Of a stretch of 64,000 bases of DNA, positions 22,733 through 33,988 are shown piece after piece (positions within the stretch are counted from its first letter, which is position 1; every line of letters starts with the position of its first letter). The DNA is from Areca catechu (Eukaryota > Streptophyta > Magnoliopsida > Arecales > Arecaceae): contig JAHSVC010000031.1 in NCBI GenBank assembly GCA_021397845.1, positions 3,286,001 to 3,350,000 of the forward strand, given 5' to 3'. Made by a program: the position numbers and the translations under genes. The notes beneath the pieces were generated by a model that saw only the letters and a list, made by a program, of their open reading frames with translations, did not search any database and had not been told where the DNA came from.

Positions 22733-23515
22733 GGAGAACTGAGATGATAACCAGACCTTTATTCCTTGTAATGCTGCGACATCATTCCCGATTAAGAAAT
22801 GTCGTCAACATACAGTACTAGGAATACAATCACAGAACCATTAACCCATTTATAGATGCACGATTCTTCTCCGTTCCTAACGAAGCCATACGATTTGATA
22901 CACCTATCAAACCGTAAGTTCCAACTTCGAGATGCTTGCTTGAGTCCATAGATGGACCTCTGCAACTTGCATACTTTTGATTCATCTGTGGATGTAACCC
23001 TTCAGGCTGTATCATATACACCTCCTCTTCCAGCTCCCCATTAAGGAAAGCGGTTCGGACATCCATCTGCCAGATCTCGTAATCAAAATATGCTGCCAAA
23101 GCAAGCATGATCCGAATGGACTTGAGCATTGCCACAGGGGAGAAGTCTCGTCATAATCGATACCATATCGCTGATGATACCCCTTGGCAACCAGACGGGC
23201 TTTATAGGTCTCTACCTTCCTATCTACTGCGCCCCTTTTCCTCTTGAAGATCCATTTACACCCGATGGTTTTATTCCTTAGGCGGATCAACCAATGTCCA
23301 AACATTGTTGATTTCCATGGACTCCATTTCGGATCGCATGGCTCCAAGCCATGCCTCAGAGTCTGATCTCTGAAGTGTATCCATATAGGTGATCGGATCC
23401 TCATTGTTCTCATCGAACTCAATGGGATCGCCGTCCCGGACCAAGAAACCATAGTATCTGTCCGGCTGACGCGGTATTCTACCGGATCTCCTAATGGGTT
23501 CTGGGTGTGATTCAA
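22733..23515 (-). pseudogene. pol: Element G reverse transcriptase core (broken)
   Basis: Minus strand. YVDD is intact at 22801-22812 but a small deletion just after it brings a stop. 22830-23135 holds QMDVRTAFLNGELEEEVYM. 23012-23515 includes KARLVAKGYHQRYGIDYDET. These fragments overlap in different frames, so at least two indels separate them. Confidence 0.8.
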
Positions 23516-24430
23516 TCACAGCTGGTTCTACGATGTCCTTAGAGTGTGCAGGTTCTTCTATTGGCTGAACTTCATCAAGTTCAATCTTAGAGGCTATAGT
23601 TCCTTCTCCATGGAACTCTTTTTCCAAAAAGATAGCTCTAAGAGCAACGAACACCTTTTGTTTATTCTCCAAGTAGAAGAAATACCTTTTGGTTTCCTTA
23701 GGATAACCAATGAATAAACACCGATCAGACCTAGGACCAAGTTTGTCTGAGTCAAAATGCTTTACGTAAGCCAGACAACCCCAGACCCGAAGGTGTGAGA
23801 TTGAGGGTTTACGTCCAGTCCACATCTCATATGGAGTGGAGACAACAGACTTACTTGGAACATCATTTAATAAGTAACAGGCTGTCTGAAGTGCATATCC
23901 CCAAAAGGATAGCGGTAGAGTTGCAAAAGCCCATCATAGATCGAACCATGTACAACAAGGTTCGATTCCTCCTTTCGGACACACCATTCAACTGTGGTGT
24001 TCTAGGAGTAGTCCAGAGAGAATTCCATTCTCCTCAAGATATGTCAAAAATTCACCAGATAAGTATTCACCACCTCGATCAGATCGAAGGGTTTTAATAC
24101 TTTTTCCAGTTTGCTTTTCTACTTCATTACGATATCGTTTGAACATTTCAAACGACTCAGACTTTGTCTCATTAAGAAGACATAACCGAACCTTGAAAAG
24201 TCGTCTGTAAAAGTAATGAAATATTTGTATCCTCCTCTGGCACTAACTGTCATCGGTCCACATATATCAGTATGTATTAGACTTAGAAGTTCTGTAGCTC
24301 GTTCACCTTTTCCAGTAAAAGGTGACTTGGTCATTTTACCAAGTAAACAGGATTCACAAGTGGGCAGTGATTCAGAATCACTAACCTCGAGGAGTCCATC
24401 TCCTCGCATCTTGTTATCCTATTTTGGTTA
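23271..24430 (-). pseudogene. pol: Element G integrase (broken)
   Basis: Minus strand. 24119-24409 includes CESCLLGKMTKSPFTGKGER, IHTDICGPM (first catalytic Asp) and FITFTDDFSRFGYVFLM. The middle of the core (23830-24118) is out of frame; its SDRGGEYLS-type and GVAERRN-type segments can be traced at about 24060-24085 and 23940-24000 with indels. 23271-23825 is the C-terminal domain (MWTGRKPSISHLRVWGCLAY, RCLFIGYPKE), open for 184 codons and running into the RT start. Confidence 0.75.
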
Positions 24431-24629
24431 ATATGACCTAGCCTACAGTGCCAAAGATACAAATCGTTGACATTATCTAATCTTGGGCGTTTGCTAGAAG
24501 TGTACATTACACTAACAGGCCTTGATAGTACGTATATGCCATTATTTTATCTAGCTTTCATTATAACAGAGTTATTCAAAATAACATTGCAAAAATTTCC
24601 TTTTATTGATAGTTCAAAACCACAATTGG

Positions 24630-25541
24630 CTAAAAGCCTACAGAGATTATGCTCATAATGAAACTAGGACAATAGTGACAGTCGACTAGTTCGACAGTAC
24701 AAGACTCAATGACAAGATGCAGGACTCCGACCGCCAGTACTGGAACACGATTTCCATTCCCGACACTCAGAAACTGTTCTCCATCTTCAAATCTTCTGCT
24801 AACTTGAAGTCCCTGTAATGTATTGCAAATGTTAATTGGACTACCAGTTTCCAATACCCAGTTAGCAGTATCAACAATAGAGTAATTACAAGGTTTTATC
24901 ATATAAATACCTTGTTCAGCAGACTTCTGCTTTTTCGCCCTGTTCGGATCAAGGGACGCAATATAAAGATGATAGTTCCTCTTCCAATGTCCCTTCTTCT
25001 TGCAGTAGAAACACTCTACAGAAGACTGATCAGCCTTATACTTCCTGGTCTGACTAGGGCCAGGAGCATTCTGCACCTTCTTTCCATTTTTATTTGTTTT
25101 CTTCTTCCCTTTCTTAAAGGGACGACGACCTCTACTACCTCCCACTAAATTCACCACCCCCTTATTCAGTTGGTGGTCTTTCTCGAAAGTCTGCAGCAAC
25201 CCCAAAAGACCATGGTAGTTGACTGCAGGCTTGTTCATTCTATAATGACCGAGAAAATCAAGATAGGAGGAGGGAAGAGAATTCAGGATCGCATCCTTGC
25301 CGAGCTGCTCGTGCAAGGGGCATCCGAGTTTGCCCAACTTTTCAATCAGCTCGATCATGTACAATACATGATCAGTGACTGAACCGCCATTTGGCATCTT
25401 GGAATTGTAGATGGCACAAGACACTTTGTACCATTCTACATCATCCGGGGTGCCGAAGGATTCCTTCAACTTTTGAAGGATTTCATCAGGTTGGGCCTCC
25501 TCGAATTTGCGACTGAACTCGTCGTTCATCACCGCTAACAT
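24630..25541 (-). CDS. gag: Element G gag C-terminal two-thirds and protease, 303 codons open
   Basis: An open remnant on the minus strand. Residues about 1-110 are gag (LQKLKESFGTPDDVEWYKVS), residues about 130-170 are a Lys/Gly-rich basic linker, and near residue 178 is a zinc knuckle CFYCKKKGHWKRNY in which the final Cys is Tyr. Residues about 225-303 are protease with WVLETGSPINICN, where the catalytic Asp of the D-T-G triplet is Glu. Both changes should abolish nucleocapsid zinc binding and protease activity. The N-terminal gag piece is at 25577-25762 in another frame. Confidence 0.85.
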   Translation of the reverse strand: MLAVMNDEFSRKFEEAQPDEILQKLKESFGTPDDVEWYKVSCAIYNSKMPNGGSVTDHVLYMIELIEKLGKLGCPLHEQLGKDAILNSLPSSYLDFLGHYRMNKPAVNYHGLLGLLQTFEKDHQLNKGVVNLVGGSRGRRPFKKGKKKTNKNGKKVQNAPGPSQTRKYKADQSSVECFYCKKKGHWKRNYHLYIASLDPNRAKKQKSAEQGIYMIKPCNYSIVDTANWVLETGSPINICNTLQGLQVSRRFEDGEQFLSVGNGNRVPVLAVGVLHLVIESCTVELVDCHYCPSFIMSIISVGF

Positions 25542-25576
25542 AATGCATCGGACAGTAGTCCGATCAGAGACCCACT

Positions 25577-25762
25577 TCAGATAAGCATCTCTGACCGCAC
25601 TCCGTGCATTAGCGGAGGGATTTCAGGTGCCGGATCCGTTATCACATAGAGGATCCGTTCATGCTCCAGAACGATTCTCAATCTTCGATACCAACTATCG
25701 AAGTTGTGACCCTTTAACTTCTCATTGTCGAGAAGTGACCGAAGTGATAAATTGGAAGACAT
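25577..25762 (-). pseudogene. gag: Element G gag N-terminus
   Basis: 61 codons beginning MSSNLSLRSLLDNEKLKGHN with FDSWYRRLRIVLEHERILYV, the conserved N-terminal end of this gag type. The frame is lost near 25590 and resumes at 25541. The ATG at 25762 is the likely true gag start. Confidence 0.8.
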
Positions 25763-27266
25763 CTAAAAAGATAATAAGAACTAATTTGTATGAATTAATA
25801 ATTTAACCAAAAGACTTGGACTTTAGTCTAAAGGTTTCTCCCACTAATTTTTCAGATTGGTAGCCTCTAACTCCAATTTGTGAAAACACTTTTTCAAGTG
25901 GGTACTGAAATCCAATAGGCCACGCATGAGCCCGACTTTGGCCAGCTCACCCATACGAGCCTAAAGATAGGTTCGTAAACCAATTGTTTCCCTAAATAAT
26001 TTTCAGTATTTCATTTTGCCTGAGAGAACACCCCAATCGGCCTTGGGGCCTCCTATTGCGGGTCTCTGGTTAGGTCCAACCATTAAAATGACAAATCCAA
26101 TGCTTCCAGCTAACTAAGACCAAGCCCGACTTTGGCCGGCCCACCTGGTCCCGTTAAGGAGGTTGCACTGAAACATCATCGATCAGATAGAAATTCCAGT
26201 CGCCAGATATACACCCTTCTTTGGAACTGCCGATGCACACCAAGCTAGTGGACACATTTCTATCCAACTTAATGGGAGGCTAAGACACTGTCAACTCCTT
26301 GACTTAGTCTTTTTAAGGACCTAATAATTTTAGAGGATTTTTAATTATGACAGAAGAAAAGACAAGAACATGGATCATCCTCCCACTGAATCAATCAGAT
26401 TTCAGGAGGGTTGAAATAAATCAACAAACGATCCATGGGCACCTATAGATCAGTCAGACCGATCAACCTAGGTGACATGGGTTAACTCGAGTCATTGAGC
26501 TTTTCCAATCAGTTATGGTGGACTCGACTAGCCAGGTAGGTGAGATCATGGGTGAGTATCCGCCATTAACCATCTTTCCTAGACACCAACCAAGTTGGCC
26601 AGGAAGAGGTAGCCTCATACAACCATGATCACAATGCCAAACCTACCTCGACACCAGTCGGTTTACCAGACTCGATCAGACTAGCCTAAAGACTCGGGCA
26701 TCCATTGAGCCACTAATTGGATCCATTTTAGATGAACGGATCAACTAATCTAACTATTAGATAGTTCTAAAGAAGGCCCTAAAAACTTTTGTTTAATCTT
26801 CTTGTAATCCGGTTCAACTAAACTTAGGTCTAACCCAGTTACGGACCCAACTAGTCAGCTAACCCAATTAACCCAAAATGGCTTATACAATTTGATTAGA
26901 TTTCATAACCTAAAATTTTTTTTTTTTTAATAAGCCAAACTCTTAATTAAATAATTTTTAATTAAGTCTCTATGTAAAACAATTTTACATAACTAAAAAT
27001 CATGCATCAAGATATTTTACAAATAATTTATATTCATATAAAACATGCCTAAAACATGTATCACCAAATAAAATAATTTTTAATTTTAATATTCTTTAAG
27101 GATCCTTCTGAAGAGGCCAACACAGATGATTCGCATCGTGTCAAAGACACACGGTCATGGTGAATGTCTCAACTAGGTTCCAAAAAAAAATCAGGATACA
27201 TTTTTTAGATTAAACTAATTTTAATCTATTAAACATGCATACTAGATTAGATTACACATGCAACCT
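25763..27266 (-). other. Element G untranslated leader (1.5 kb)
   Basis: No coding sequence. It contains the shared tandem leader module at 26531-26661 on the minus strand, and a near-duplicate AGCCCGACTTTGGCC block at 25929-25951 and 26123-26145. An oligo-T run (plus strand) is at about 26919-26929. The four-hairpin array of B, C and H was not found here. Confidence 0.65.
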
Positions 27267-27278
27267 GCTTTGATACCA
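27267..27278 (-). promoter_or_regulatory. Element G primer binding site
   Basis: The minus strand reads TGGTATCAAAGC, one mismatch from the usual TGGTATCAGAGC, one base inside the 5' LTR. Confidence 0.88.
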
Positions 27279-27279
27279 C

Positions 27280-29606
27280 TGATAGAAAAAGATGCAGGTG
27301 GTTTGACATGATCCTACACTAGGCATGCAAACAGCTGCGGGAGCAGAATGGATTTTAAAATATTTTAAAAAATCCGTGCAGCGAAATCTGCTCCGCCCAA
27401 AACTAATCTAATTCTAGTTGCAAATAGGCATTTATGATGATAAAATATTTGCAAAATATTTGAATTAAAAATTCTATTCATGCATGATTAAAAAACAATT
27501 TTTCATACCTTATTCAAGCTGGAATAATTCTGGGATAAAGTTGGAATAGGCTAGAATAGCTGGAATAAAACTATTCTAGCCTTCTTCCTTGGGCTGAAAC
27601 AAACTCTGTTTTTGGCTTGAAAAATGGCATCGGAACACCACCTTCCGGACCTCCATTTGCTCCCAAATTTCAGCAGCGGCAACTTGGACAAGAGTTCTTC
27701 GATCTCCAATCAAAAGCTGCAAGAAAATGTTAGCCAAAAATATAAAAATCTGCCAAAGTCTGCTGCCAGATTTTCTACGCAGAACAGGACAGCAGACTTC
27801 AGCTTCGTGTTAGGAGCAGCTATAGGTGATCTGGCTTGCGTGGCTTGCTCCCAGGAGTAGAAGTATACTCCCTCTAGAGGGGAGACTCACTGGGGGCTCT
27901 CCGATCCCTCTCCACAGGCGGTGCTAGCCGCTGGAAGATGATACACGGTCACAGTGGACTGCAGCAATACTCCTTTGCTGCAGTGCTGGTTTGAGCACAA
28001 TATAAGAAGGAATTAGCCCTTGTTTCTCTCTCTCACACACCCCAAAAACCAGCTTCAAGTGCACTCTAAATGGGAGAATGGATCAAGCCTCAAAGCCTCT
28101 CAAACGGAAGAACACTTGGGGTGTTCTTTCTCTTCTCACGGTGAAAGAACCCGCATTGAAACAGGGGTCTAGCTAGGGTTTAAATAAGGCAACAATGAGG
28201 AAGAAGAACAGGCTGGGAAATGAAGATGTCTCGGCTGCATTACACCCATTAAACCAGGCAGTAAAATGAGAGTAAAGATGACGGGTGGAGGGAGGAGAAA
28301 AGGCACCCATTGGCCTTCAACCGGTGGGACGAATGGTCTTCAATCGGTGTCTTTCGTTTCTTCCAGCAACGTGTGAACGAAACCATTTACACGGTGAAAT
28401 AAAATGCCGGTTCAAAACCGGTTCAAGCAAAAAGGTTCAATCCCATTAAACCAACGGTTGTTCAATCCAATTGAACCGGTCCGAGCCCAAAAAATGGGTT
28501 TAATTGGTTCACAACCAATTGGAGGCCGAAACGAACTCTGAATCAGTTCAAAACTGATTCAGAAAAAACTTGGCATAGTCCTGGTCAGCCCGGAACAATT
28601 TCCGTTGACAGACAAGGGCAAGATGGGGAAAAGAGTGCTAAAAAATAAATACTGTGACCATAAACCGAGACGATTCCTAATCGTAATCGGTATCGGATCA
28701 GAGAGTAATCCTTTGTGGCGAGTGACCTCATAGGTTCGAACCTAAACGGTAGCACTAGAACAATTCTAGTACCAGCATAGGAAACCATCTAGCAATGGGT
28801 CCCGGCTTCCGGATAGGTCGAAGATGCGGGAGCAAACTATCGAACCTCTGGCATATGGTTACCGTATAATTCATCCCTTTGACCTCTAATGCTCAGGATG
28901 ACGACTGAGATTGGGCTGCCAACCCAGACAGAGTCAGTCACTACGTGTCTCAACCTCGCAAGCCCAGTGACTCTTCACTATGACTACCCCGGCCGAGGAT
29001 TTGCTAAATTGAGATACTGTGAGACATTCAATCCAAACTGTTTGGACAGGTCAATTCCATCTTGGTCCATCACTGCTCCACAAGTACTTGCCTGTACCCA
29101 GAAACCTTCTATCACCGGATTAAAAATCCGGTAGTCCGGCACCAAAGCATAGGGTTGCTTGCAAGCTACCGTGATGACCTCAGGTCAGAGGGACACATAT
29201 ACCCATATCCAATCGTGAGTATCCCTTTGGCAGAAAGGGGCAGCACGGAGTCACGTTCAATAAGATATCACATATCCCACTTGCAGATCACATCAGTGTC
29301 ACCACACTCATTTGGTCAAGAGGACAACCAAACGATGTGAACTCCAACAACCTATACTTGATATATTGCCATCCAGTACAATATATCCTTTGGTTGTGAA
29401 CAGGGTTTAAGGACCACTCGATACATCCTCTCTGTATCGAAGTCAGTGTAGTCCTAACGACTTCATCACATGGAAAGAGTTCATTTCAGGAAAATATAAA
29501 TGTGATGAGTTACCAAAAATATATTTTATTAATTCAAAGAAAGATTACAATACTGAGCTCAACCGCCTACAACCCAGGCGATTGGCTTTGGGACACAATT
29601 CCCACA
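27280..29606 (-). repeat. Element G 5' LTR (2327 bp)
   Basis: Plus-strand start TGATAGAAAAAGATGCAGG, end CAATTCCCACA. Partner of 19483-21813. A minus-strand TATA box (TTATTTAAACC type) is at 28179-28189. Confidence 0.9.
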
Positions 29607-29611
29607 TTAAT

Positions 29612-30578
29612 CATAACAAACACCCATGAGTTCAAGGGTAGAAAAATTCATTTCCAATTGCAACCCATGCAACTCTCAATATAATACATGCCTCTATATA
29701 CTTATAGCCTTGTGTTAATCACAACAAATTATAATGTCTTAGTTTAGTCAGACCTTTCATTTCCATACAGCCATGTTTGATAAATGTCACCCTTGTGTCA
29801 ATCACAACATAGCAACACCACCAATCATGCCATAAAGAATAAAATGCACCAAGACAAATATCATATCAACCCTAGAGTAGTCCTTGTGTCAATCACAACA
29901 AACCTATTATAGATTTTTGACATGGATTTGGCTTAGTATGAAGAAGGCAATTTGTAGTGTGCTAATCAATTAGCATTTCCAATTTAGGGTTTAGGTATGA
30001 CCAAATTGGCTAAGTATGTGGAAGTTATGAGGGGTCCCCCTGTTGCTTTTCTTAGACATCAGTTAAATTGGCCATGTCAGACAACAGAACCAATTAAAAA
30101 CCCATTCCCTTACCTTTCAAGAACCACTTGCCCAGACACAATTGGCTAATCAAATCCTAATCGGATTTGCATCATGATTCACTTACACTATAAATAAATA
30201 TAATTTTTATGAGGGCTATAAGGTCTTAAACACATCTTAATTAATCATGTCATCATGACACTCATTCAAGCAAACAAGCATATTAATCCTAATATGTATA
30301 ACATGAGCATGATTATAATAGCAATTCATTCACCTCACTTGTTTATGGGATAAGGCCCAGCGGCACCCCTATATGCCATAGGAGATCCCATTGAATGGGA
30401 AGAGAGGGCCATGAAACCCTAATTATCTTCTATGACCAGATGGTCATGGTGACTAACCCAATCCGAAGTAGCAACTAGGATATAACATATCTCATATATA
30501 TATGAACATCATGCTCATCTATTCATAACATAGCAAGCAATCAACACTAAAGAGATAGTAATTGCATGCATCAAGGTG
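29612..30578 (-). other. Element B leader, PBS-proximal part, with three hairpins
   Basis: Continues B's leader after G. TTGTGT(C/T)AATCACAA hairpins lie at 29710-29724, 29793-29807 and 29884-29898; a fourth is split between 19473-19482 and 29612-29620 by G. A version of the tandem leader module lies at 30008-30143. No coding sequence. Confidence 0.7.
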
Positions 30579-30590
30579 GCTCTGATACCC
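30579..30590 (-). promoter_or_regulatory. Element B primer binding site (one mismatch)
   Basis: The minus strand reads GGGTATCAGAGC, one base off TGGTATCAGAGC, between leader and 5' LTR. Confidence 0.75.
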
Positions 30591-31663
30591 CTATTGGGAT
30601 CCGGATAGGGCATAGTGAAAGATTAGGTAAAAATTTTTATTATTGAAACATTGATAGCCAGAAACCTAAACTTTAGGACCACTTGATCATGACAACTAAT
30701 AAATTAAAACTTTAGGATTATAGAAGAATACCTGGAGCACTATACTCCTTTATTTCCACGAGGCACACATGTATGCCCTCCAAAGATGATTCACATAGGA
30801 ACTAGACCAAGGAAGCACTCCTACCAAGCTTGCTTTTGACTTGGACTCTTCAGGCAGCCTTTTAGACTTTCATCCTTTGCTGAAACCCCTACCCTCCTTT
30901 AAAGCACTCAGAGACCCCTCTGAAACCTCTCTCAAATTTAAATATCCCTCCTAATTTTTTTCCTAGGACCTTATCTTAAAATGACAAGTCTTGTCTAAAA
31001 GAACAAGCCTTATCTTAAAGAGACAAGCCTTTTCTAAAAGGATAAAAAAGAAATAGAAATGGACTTCTTCGGATCAAATTTATGCTTGTTATCAAATTAC
31101 CGATGCCTATTTATAGAGATAGATGAGACACCTAATAAGCCTCTTTCTCAGCCCCTTGATAAGACCCTTCAAGCAGGAGTCTTTTGGGTGAGAGGACTTA
31201 TCATGAAATATCCTTAATGCACCAAGAGACATATAAATGTCACTTCATTTTTCCAGCAAATTCTTCACATGCCATGTGGCATATTACTGGTTATAATGGC
31301 TAAAAGATGTGGGACTCCAGGGATGCATCAAGAAATTAAAAGTCTTCAAATAGAAGGACTCTGGCCCTTGAATCTTTGCCAAAATGAAGAGACACGACCC
31401 TTCATTATGCACACTTTTTTTTCATGCCAATTACCAATTTTTGACCATCAAAGATCATCCAATTGCGCATGAGAGAAGGAAAAAGGCTTGATGTTTATCT
31501 GGAAAAGGTGATTCAGAGGCAGATGGACTCTTGGTCCTTCTACGTCCCTTCATTCTTGGAGCATGCCAAAATTGGTGCCAATTTCCTTCCATCTTAGACT
31601 CTATCATAATCCAGATAAGGCCCAAATAATCTAGATAAATGCTGTCCTTATTAGAACCAACCC
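30591..31663 (-). repeat. Element B 5' LTR, first part
   Basis: LTR sequence next to the PBS; the exact inner end is uncertain (30591-30596). A minus-strand TATA box CTATAAATAGG is at 31106-31118. Interrupted at 31663 by H; continues at 41465. Confidence 0.75.
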
Positions 31664-32978
31664 TGAAAGATTGTGCCCTGAAAGCCAATTGAAATATTGT
31701 AATTTTGATCCCAAATCAATGAATTGACATTTTATAAAGGCATTATTTTCATCATTTGCTGTGTCTTTTTGATTTTATGATGAACCCCATAGATTAGGGC
31801 TATGGTTCTAGGGTTATGATGAATCATACCAGTGAGACCTAAAGCCTTAAAACCCTAATCTAAAATATTCCTGGTCGATGGGACATTGAGTTGGGGATCA
31901 ATGTTTCCGGCAAGACCACACATCCTATATATGTTTTGTAATAGGGTGACTGATCTCACAGTCACTTGTGTTTGACACTAATACTAGGATGTGAGTGTTC
32001 ATTGGAGAATGAGTTCACTGAATTGATCCAGATTGAGAATATCTAATAGATAATTCTCATAGTGGGAGTAGTGCATGTGGTCCTTTGACCTGAGACTACC
32101 ATAGTACCTTATATACATGAATCCATACTTTGGTTCGCAGTCAATCATGACACTGAGTCATGCACGAGGTGATACTGGTTATGGTGGATTGTATATGGAG
32201 GTTGTGAGTAGGTCAACAAGGAATTGATCAGCCCTAGTAAGAGGGAATAGCATCCAGCTAATTTCAAATGATGGATTCAGGAAACCTTTGATCAAAGTAT
32301 GAACATTAGAGTTATTTTCTAATGGTTCATTAATGAATCATCATTATAAAGATTGAGCTAGGGATGAATATGAAATTGGATTTGACAAATATCCATATTC
32401 ATAATCATATTCGGGATGCAAGTTGATCAAAGGACTGAATTGCCCGGTAACTCACCACTGAAGGGTATTTTGGTAATTCCACCAAATTCCACATCTTCCG
32501 GGTAGACATGATACGTTGCTAGACGTCAATCTTGTCTTGTAGGTATATGATTGAGTCATGGTAATTCAAATCAGTCAATTTGAATTAGATTCTAATTGAC
32601 CGAGTCGAGCTAGTTTGAGTTGACCTAAATCGGCTTAGTTGAGATCTAACCGAATTAAGTCAAATAGCACTCGGACCTACTGCTGGCTAGGTGTGGAACC
32701 CAATGGGTCACACACAAAAGAAAATTGATGAAGGATTTAATTTGGAATTAAATCATGTTTGCAGGATAAACACACTAGCATGTGTTGCAGACCAAATTTC
32801 TATTCGAATTTGGTTCCGAATTGGGCTTAATTGGGTTCTAATTGAACCAGATTAAGGTCCAATTTAATTTTTAGGACATTGGGCTAACCCATGGCTGAAC
32901 CCAAGTGAACTTAGTTCACTGAGACCCTCTCTCCAAGCCGCCCCCTCCCTCTTCTCACCCGCGCGCGCCAAGAAAGAA

Positions 32979-32998
32979 AAGTCCACGCGCGTGGACTT
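32979..32998. repeat. 20-bp perfect palindrome in element H 5' LTR
   Basis: AAGTCCACGCGCGTGGACTT, identical to its own reverse complement, about 320 bp upstream of the TATA box. The same 20 bases are in the 3' LTR at 40459-40478. Confidence 0.9.
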
Positions 32999-33314
32999 CT
33001 CTTAAATGCGTGAGAAAGAAAAAACGTCGAGAAAAAAATCTGAAAAGGGCATTTCAGATCCTTGTCTGGCGCCCTTGGATCTGGATCTGATGGCCAAAAA
33101 AATTTAAGAAAAAGATCCGTCGCTTTTCGGTCGCAAATCCGTCTCCAAAGTCGCGATCCTTCCTGAAGTTTTTCCGAGAGTTCTCCTCGTCGGAAAACGA
33201 AAATCAAATCGAGAATCATGATTTTTGGTTGAGGGGACGCGTGAGGAATGAGGGATCGTGATCCCTGGGGTTTCAGAGGGTTGCGTTGTTTCGAGATGAC
33301 ACCCCTCTGAGATC

Positions 33315-33322
33315 TATAAATA
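33315..33322 (+). promoter_or_regulatory. TATA box of element H 5' LTR
   Basis: TATAAATA within gatctataaataggg; kept in the 3' LTR at 40795-40802. A consensus plant TATA box, so the RNA probably starts about 30 bp downstream. Confidence 0.65.
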
Positions 33323-33976
33323 GGGTTGGGGTTCTCGGGGTTTTTCACGCAACATAGTTCAGAGATCCAATCCCTCACTTCCTCTCCAGAATACTCCTTC
33401 CTCTTGTTCTTGTTGGGTATTGTTTCCCTTACAGAGGTATCCTCTGTCGAAACTCTGACCCTAAACAAGAATAAGAAGAAGGTCTTGAACGGTAAAGGAA
33501 AGAACAGGGAAAGGATCTTTTCTTCTTTTCTTTCTTGAATTAAGACTTTGACTGTCTTAATTTTTTCTTCCAATTCAATTCAAGAAAAGGATTCAAGAAA
33601 GGGAATTCTTGAAGAAAATTCAAGAAGAGGAAAGAAGGAAGAAAAGGAATTTTCAAGAAAGAAAATTTCAGCCTAAAGGTCCAAGAATTGAATTCTTGAA
33701 AAAGAATTCAAGAAGAGGAACCAAGAAATAGAAATTTTGTCTTCATTGTTTTTCTGTGTGGATCACCATTGGAGGGTGAACATTTGGGCACCTGGTGGAG
33801 ATTCAGAGTTTGGATTTTGCGATACAGGTTAGTATCTTAATTTGAGATTAAATCTTATATAAACATCTTATATGTTTTAATTCTTTTAAGGAGATTTGGG
33901 GTTGAAGGTTTGGTGAAGATTTCATAAGATAAAAATTTTGAAATCTATGATTCCGCCTTGCCACCGAACCCTACAG

Positions 33977-33988
33977 TGGTATCAGAGC
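33977..33988 (+). promoter_or_regulatory. Element H primer binding site
   Basis: TGGTATCAGAGC, complementary to initiator tRNA-Met, one base after the LTR. Confidence 0.93.

Larger units (their letters stand above)
19483..29606 (-). mobile_element. Element G: Ty1-copia retrotransposon, complete, in element B leader
   Basis: Minus-strand element, about 10.1 kb: 3' LTR 19483-21813, PPT, pol 21827-24410, gag and protease 24630-25762, leader 25763-27266, PBS 27267-27278, 5' LTR 27280-29606. Target duplication TTAAT at 19478-19482 and 29607-29611. Its gag, zinc knuckle and LTR differ from B, C and H, so it is a separate copia family. Long open segments remain, including 301 codons of RT-RNase H, but frameshifts and changed catalytic residues indicate it is not autonomous now. 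Confidence 0.92.
31664..33975 (+). repeat. Element H 5' LTR (2312 bp)
   Basis: Starts TGAAAGATTGTGCCCTG, ends GAACCCTACA. TATA box TATAAATA at 33315-33322. A perfect 20-bp palindrome lies at 32979-32998. The CG-rich block around it (32930-33010) contrasts with the AT-rich rest. Confidence 0.92.

Noticed and set aside
32911..33573. 220-codon minus-strand ORF in the H 5' LTR
   Set aside because: It lies wholly in LTR sequence; the matching 3' LTR region has the frame broken by indels, and there is no recognisable domain.
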